Assembly (NCBI GenBank): GCA_023627715.1
Contig: JAMAHW010000050.1
Location: forward strand, 62,001 to 126,000
DNA: 64,000 nt
Reading direction: 5' to 3'
Source of the DNA: Periconia sp. R9002
Lineage: Eukaryota; Ascomycota; Dothideomycetes; Pleosporales; Periconiaceae
Shown: in pieces, positions 61,958 to 64,000 of the stretch
Position numbering within the stretch: position 1 is the first letter of the stretch
Layout: every line of letters starts with the position of its first letter
Notes under the pieces: model-generated
What the model was told of the DNA's origin: nothing
Database searches by the model: none
The model's input: only the letters and a program-made list of their open reading frames with translations
Position numbers and translations under genes: made by a program

Positions 61958-63141
61958 GCATGCGGATGTTGAGTTGGTTTCTGACGAGTAGCCGGTTGGT
62001 TCACTGAAGATGATATTTTCTCGGCGTCGGATATGGGTTCTTCTTCTTCTTCTTTCGATTTCGGTTCAGGTTTGTGGCTGGATACACCAAGGCGCTCTTG
62101 ACCGAAATTGATTCTCTTAGGGAACAGTTCATTCTTCGCAAGCAATGTTTTTTTTAGCTTATTGTACACAAATTTTGGGCATCTCTTTCAATGTGAAGAA
62201 TCAGGGTCACGTGCTTTACTTTCAAGACCTTCTGTGCGCATATGTAGTATTTTCCTGTTACAGCTACTGTGACGTGTAAATTTTCAACTAAATACATCGA
62301 CCTCGACCGCCATTATCGTGTGCATGGTCCCATTCTATCAGGACTTGGAAATTCAAAGTCATTAGGTATATCTCAAACCCATGTAGCTACATACCTATGT
62401 ATGTACAACATTCTAGGCAAACGTACAATCTTTTGTATCCCCCATAACGTAAGTACCTATGAATTTTCTCGCTACGGAGTACTTCTCGCTACGTGCTGAG
62501 GGGTGTTACATTGTTATTATCTAAAGGGCGCTTTAGGATTGATAACTAGAGTTATCTCCTATAATTCTAACTAGATTGGGAGCTATCAGTACGGACAAGC
62601 GAAAGCCTAAAAAAAGCAATAATGTGTTAGATCCTTTTTGTTTTCCGTTTTTATGTGTTTGATATATTATCCTCCTTTTAGTATGGGTAGAGATAGCCCT
62701 TAGTACTATGGTGCTATAAACTATCTAAATCTCATGTTTTAGACAAAGAGAAACTTGAAAGCTGAAACGAAACGAAACAATTCAATGGATTGGATTGGGA
62801 TAATCACTCAAACGCAACTAGAGGGAAATGTTCGCTCAAAGTTCTGACATTGACTACATGCTAGACTAGGGCGATATTTCTTGAGATATTCTCATGAAAT
62901 TAAAACAAACTTTCCTTAGACTGGCCTTTTCCTTGAGAAGCAGCCAATAAAGACACCGATTCGCTTTTCCGACCCTATATCATATGACGATAAAACCAAA
63001 GCCTAAATATCTTGCGAGTAGGAGAAATCATAGGCAACTCCGGGTAGTCCCGATGCACAAACGGGGATTCGCAAGCTAAAAACAAGGTCGTGACATTCAT
63101 GCCGCAGCCTGGATCACTTGCATGCCAGTGGGCGCAGCCAT
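61958..63141. other. AT-rich convergent intergenic region
   Basis: The region between the protease stop and the RRM gene 3' end. The part from about 62,160 to 63,060 is clearly AT-rich, with a CTAAAGGGCGCTTTAG inverted repeat at 62521-62536. No gene is supported. It may be a degenerate, possibly RIP-mutated, repeat. Confidence 0.5.
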
Positions 63142-64000
63142 CTAAGCGGCGGCCGGAGCAGCAGCAGGGGCCTCGGTCTTCTCAGCGGGGGCAGCCTCGG
63201 TGGAGGTGGCAGCAGCCTCTTCACCATCAGTGGGGCCATCGTGGTCGTCCTCCTTTCCAGGGGAGTCGATGGCAACTTTGACAGCGATCTCACGGCCCTC
63301 AATCTCCTTGCCGTTCATCTCCTCACAAGCCTTCTGCTGGAGTTCCTCAGAACCGAGAGTAACGAAGCCGAAACCACGACCCTTGCGAGGCTCACCACGA
63401 GCCTGGAGCTTCTTGACCATGAAGCGGGGGATAGGGCGAAGAGCAATCTTGGCGGTAGTGGGGGAATAATCCTTGAAGATCTCCAAAAGCTAAGGATTTG
63501 TTAGTGGTGTGCAAAACCCACGAAAGAAGTTGAAAAAAACGGACCTTGTCTTCCTTCAGGTCATAAGGAAGGTTAGCAACCATGACCTTGGTTTTGGAGG
63601 GAACACCGTCCTCGGGAGGACCGCGCTGTTTGCGCTCACGGGGAGCCGACTTCTTCTCAGTGCCCTTCTCAGCTGTGAGTGCCTCGTTTGTAGTCTCTGT
63701 GAGAGGAATGACTTGGCCGGGTACATTTGTAGGAGCGCTGTCAGCGGGAGCAGCGTCAGTGAGCTCAACCTGGTCGGCACCTTCAGCGCCGTCGGCTTTC
63801 TATAAATGATTAGCACAGCTTGTCAAGAGTTATTCCAGAATCGCGACTTACAGCACGTCCACCACGGCCTTGGCGGCCACCGCGACCACGGCCACGTCCG
63901 CGTCCACGGGTAGAGGCACGACGGCGAGTCTCATTGGCACCTTCGGCACCGCTGCCAGTTCCCTCGGCATGAGCCTCAGGAGTGCGGGCCAACTGGATGG
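63142..64000 (-). CDS. RGG/RRM RNA-binding protein (5' end beyond window)
   Basis: Three visible minus-strand exons: 63852 to the window edge, 63545-63799 and 63142-63489, in frame throughout (about 250 residues). The first has an RGG-type stretch (RGRGRGRGRGGRQGRGGR), the second an acidic linker then TKVMVANLPYDLKEDK, the RNP2 strand of an RRM. The third has LLEIFKDYSPTTAKIAL, GEPRKGRGFGFVTL (RNP1) and AVKVAIDSP, ending in an Ala/Glu-rich tail with AAPAAA. Because the upstream part is cut off, an additional N-terminal RRM is likely but not visible. Fungal proteins of this build are annotated as RNP-domain RNA-binding proteins; targets are unknown. The donor of the second intron is GTCCGT, a non-consensus sequence. 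Confidence 0.85.

Overview
This is a stretch of a filamentous ascomycete (Pezizomycotina) nuclear genome. Genes are spaced 0.3-2.5 kb apart and are cut by short GT-AG introns, mostly 44-100 nt with CTAAC/CTGAC branch sites. The families present (Zn2Cys6 regulators, xylose reductase, small secreted Cys-rich proteins, Ser/Thr-rich secreted protease, two-exon TTI1 and PDS5) are typical of that group. Gene style suggests Dothideomycetes, perhaps Pleosporales, but no sequence here settles the order. I rebuilt exon-intron structures by hand from splice signals, reading-frame continuity and family alignments held in memory. No search was run.

Layout. 0-5.3 kb: the 3' part of a mitochondrial DEAD-box helicase (MRH4-like), the Sec61 beta translocon subunit with its start codon in a separate exon, and a conserved low-complexity fungal protein. 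5.3-7.7 kb: a long intergenic stretch with microsatellites. 7.7-9.5 kb: an F-box-like Cys-rich protein and a small membrane protein. 10.7-15.9 kb: three consecutive minus-strand genes for D-xylose reductase, a PTGR/LTB4DH-type NADP-dependent reductase and a Zn2Cys6 regulator. 17.0-20.4 kb: isoprenylcysteine methyltransferase (STE14), a sugar O-acetyltransferase, and a small TPR-like gene carrying an apparent frameshift. 22.0-23.3 kb: a secreted Ala/Gly/Gln-repeat protein. 24.2-29.5 kb: a RING/triple-ZZ/SH3 protein and an EBP (EXPERA) family protein whose last intron is telomere-like sequence. 30.5-32.8 kb: a glycogen-targeting PP1 regulatory subunit with a CBM21 domain.

32.8-41.5 kb is an almost 9 kb stretch with no coding sequence I can support. 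41.6-42.5 kb: a small secreted eight-cysteine protein, an effector-type candidate. 45.0-45.9 kb: a mitochondrial BolA-like protein. 46.2-54.5 kb: the divergent pair TTI1 (minus) and PDS5 (plus), two genome-maintenance HEAT-repeat proteins sharing a roughly 460 bp promoter region. 55.2-57.2 kb: VMS1. 58.5-62.0 kb: a ten-exon secreted HExxH metalloprotease with a long Ser-rich stalk and Cys-rich tail modules, lying between AT-richer flanks. 63.1-64.0 kb: the 3' part of an RGG/RRM RNA-binding protein that runs off the window.

Most genes are independent housekeeping functions. The clearest functional groupings are the TTI1/PDS5 divergent pair and the XYL1/reductase/regulator run. The most unusual material is the modular secreted protease, the eight-Cys secreted protein, the telomere-repeat intron, the Sec61 beta start-codon exon, and a 27-nt near-perfect hairpin upstream of Sec61 beta.
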